DNA of 58,741 nucleotides from Gnetum montanum (lineage: Eukaryota; Streptophyta; Gnetopsida; Gnetales; Gnetaceae). The DNA is taken from contig MNCI01037820.1 in assembly GCA_015680685.1 (NCBI GenBank), forward strand, positions 1,275,889 through 1,334,629, given 5' to 3'. Made by a program: the position numbers and the translations under genes. The notes under the pieces are model-generated. The model was given only the letters and a program-made list of their open reading frames with translations, made no database searches and was not told the DNA's origin. This document shows positions 56,558 through 58,741 of this stretch, one piece after another. Every line of letters starts with the position of its first letter. Positions within the stretch are counted from its first letter, which is position 1.

Positions 56558-58499
56558 ATGGAGAATTCCCTTGCTTGCGGTTTTCCCTCAATTCTGTGCT
56601 TGATTCTTCTTGCTGTGCTCCTGCCTTGTGTCCTTGGTGAGGCTGCATCGGACCTCACATGGACCAGACCAGCAGCAGAAGCAGCAGAAGCAGCAGCTTC
56701 TCACACCTGTTCTTGCCATGGCTTCATCTTTACCGATACTTTGCCAGGGCCGAACGATTCATATCCAGTTTGTGAGTGCGTTGACTGTTTTGATTCAGAG
56801 ACTTGTGCAGACAAGGAGGACAATTGCTCTGTAAATGTTCAAGTGTGAGTTTCCTCTTCGTTTCTTTCTTTACAAAATTTTGTTCCCATCAATCATGTTT
56901 GCTTTGAGTAGGGACTAAGCGTGTAAGTTTTCTTTTTTTAATTTTCCCCGTTGAAATTTTTGAATTACAGTGGCGATCCGCAGTTTATGCAGCCATTTTG
57001 GTTGTTAAATAGAAAGCCCAGCACTAATGTTGTTCCATCTTGGTACCGGATGAGCTATAAACTGAATGATCATGCTACTGATATCCTTAATCCAACGTTA
57101 AAGTATTGGATAATAAGGCTTCATGACTTAGTAGGTAATGCAGTGACCAAGAACAAGTACATTGTTCCAGGGGCCGGATCACTGCATCTTATCAACGCAG
57201 CAGTTCATAGTCTTTCTTATTCTCCTCACGACCACTATCTGCAAAATCGGACCCTTGTTGTCGCCGCTGCGCCATACTACCCGGTGGTTTGCCAAATTTT
57301 TTCATTTTAGTACCTTATAATAATATTAATTAATAGATAACGCTGTAAAGATGATTTAACGGGTGTGCCTCCATTACAATAATATTAATTGATAGATAAC
57401 CCCATAATCATGATCTAACGGGTTTTTGACTTGTTGCATGCAGTCTTTTCGAACTCAGACGCAGCTTTTTGATTCGATCAGGTACAAGTGGGCAGGGGAT
57501 TCAAAGAAATACGTCAACGACACCAAAGGTCGAAAATTTGTGGAAATTATAACGAATCCCACTAACCCGGAAGGATACCGCGAGAAGGCAATTTTACATG
57601 GAGATGTAAAGATTTTGTCCGACAGAGTTTGTTATTGGCCACACTACACTCCCATCGACAACGAAACTGCCGACGATGATGTCATGTTATTCTCTCTTTC
57701 CAAACTCACTGGTCATGCCGGTACCAGATTCGGGTCTGTAATTAACAAAAATGTCATGCCCTTGCAGTATCATCTTTATTAACGTAATTATAAAGCTTTT
57801 AAGTTACCTTATTCCGGTATTCTGTTTAACTAACGTTCAGCATGATATATATGTATTGCTTGAATAATGCAGATGGGCACTTGTAAAAGAAGAGGCTGTG
57901 TACAAGAGAATGAAGAACTATGTGGAGAAGAATATCATTACAGTATCACACGATGCTCAGTTTCGAGCCATCTCACTGCTGAGGACTATTGTGGAGGGTT
58001 ACAAGAATAACACAGACAGCCAAAAAATGTTTGATATCGGGCACGATGAACTGCAATTGCGCTGGACGAAGATCGCAGATCTTTTCCATAAGACTAAACG
58101 TTTCAGCTTGCAGAACACCAGTCCCGGATACTGCAACTTTTTCAAAAAAGTCATGGAACCGGCCGAAGGTAACTCCATCGATTATGTTAATCTAAGACTG
58201 AATGTTAAATATGTAAATGATTGAATGTTGAAGCAAGGAGATGGGTTTCGTGTGTAGGGTATGCATGGGTGACATGCAACCAGGATGCAGACTGCACACA
58301 AGTGTTTGTGAACGCTGGAATCAAAGCCCAAAATGGTACCAACTTTGAAGGCAATCTCAATCAGACCAGGATCAGTTTGGTGAAACGAAGGGATAATTTC
58401 GACTTGCTTTATGAGAAACTCAAAAAATTGATCAATCCCACCTCCGCCTACGCTAAAATTATCCATGGTGGATCTACCCGATATGTTAAAGCTGTATAG
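56558..58499 (+). CDS. Alliinase / tryptophan aminotransferase-related (TAR)-like PLP enzyme, five exons
   Basis: Exons 56558-56844, 56971-57283, 57444-57733, 57873-58168 and 58258-58499 join in frame through GT-AG introns to 475 residues ending TAG, a usual family length. Residues 1-28 form a signal peptide, and an Ala/Glu stretch from a GCAGAA-type codon repeat follows. Residues about 49-95 are the Cys-rich EGF-like alliinase domain (H-T-C-S-C-H-G, then V-C-E-C-x-x-C). From V-G-D-P at 96 runs the fold-type I PLP domain: T-N-P-T-N-P-E-G (237-244), C-Y-W-P-H-Y-T-P (263-270) and the Schiff-base Lys at 287 in S-L-S-K-L-T-G-H-A-G. It ends with S-L-V-K-R-R-D-N-F-D. The EGF domain and signal peptide point to alliinase or TAR3/4-type proteins of the secretory route, not cytosolic TAA1. 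The substrate (cysteine sulfoxide lyase or amino acid transaminase) is undecided. An in-frame ATG at 56525 would add 11 residues but hide the signal peptide. Confidence 0.9.
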
Positions 58500-58741
58500 A
58501 TATATGCAGCTACTTTATGCTGCTTCAAGAAATAGTGTCGTAAATAAAGTCTACAGTTATGTAGGCCTAGACTCACCCTCCCGTTATATCCTATACCCAA
58601 TATATCCTATACCTGATATATTAAAGCTGTATACATATATGCAGCTACTTTGCTTTACGCTTCTTCAAGGAATAGTGTTGTAAATAAAGTCTACACTTAT
58701 GTAGGCCTAGTGTAAACCTCCGGTTGTATCCTTCACCGTAC
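58480..58741 (+). repeat. Tandem duplication of the gene's 3' end with two poly(A) signals
   Basis: Unit 1 (58480-58614) starts in the last codons of the gene, and unit 2 (58615 to the window end) repeats it with few changes: ttaaagctgtata, atatatgcagctact, ttcaag-aatagtgt and aataaagtctac. AATAAA occurs in each (58543-58548 and 58683-58688). The transcript therefore has two alternative 3' ends. The second unit runs to the window edge. Confidence 0.85.

Noticed and set aside
58465-58683. 72-codon frame at the window end
   Set aside because: It runs out of frame through the gene's last codons and the duplicated 3' UTR, so it is a shadow.

Overview
The window reads as nuclear DNA of a seed plant with a very large, repeat-packed genome. 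Old, long, methylation-decayed LTR retrotransposons fill about 52 kb, and one intact intron-containing gene sits at the right edge. I infer a gymnosperm (conifer, cycad or similar), but only from the repeat style. No rRNA, tRNA, CRISPR or bacterial feature is visible.

Positions 1-48756 are a set of nested retrotransposons that can be unpacked from target-site duplications and split LTRs. The outer layer is a decayed Ty3/gypsy element on the + strand (element A): pol at 1-2234, then an LTR split between 2235-3060 and 44648-45715. Into that LTR went a Ty1/copia element on the - strand (copia-1, 3061-44647). Into copia-1's own 3' LTR went a giant Ty3/gypsy Tat/Ogre-like element on the - strand (element B, 3861-39162, about 20 kb once its inserts are removed). 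Element B was then hit twice: by copia-2 (+, 20581-26418) inside gag, and by a young LTR element with 3.3-kb LTRs (element C, +, 28221-37245, TSD CAAGG) in its leader. A second copy of the element A LTR (46883-48742) and a gag-only remnant of a further gypsy element (element D, about 48757-52260) follow.

Two parts of the nest stand out. Element B carries, between its protease and its reverse transcriptase, a roughly 185-bp degenerate tandem array with palindromic cores (9045-11920). It also carries, on the opposite strand, a decayed gene with six GT-AG introns (14308-17894). Element C carries in both LTRs the 5' UTR and first exon of a host TM9SF (nonaspanin/EMP70) gene, plus a GC-rich segment of unknown origin.

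From about 52.3 kb to the end the DNA is low-copy. It holds a decayed LOG-type cytokinin-activating gene on the - strand (53108-54086), several short tandem repeats, and a complete five-exon alliinase/tryptophan-aminotransferase-related gene on the + strand (56558-58499). That gene encodes about 475 residues and has upstream G-box and RY-type motifs and a tandemly duplicated 3' end with two poly(A) signals. It is the only feature that looks like a functional host gene; element C's gag-protease frame is the only open retrotransposon coding region.
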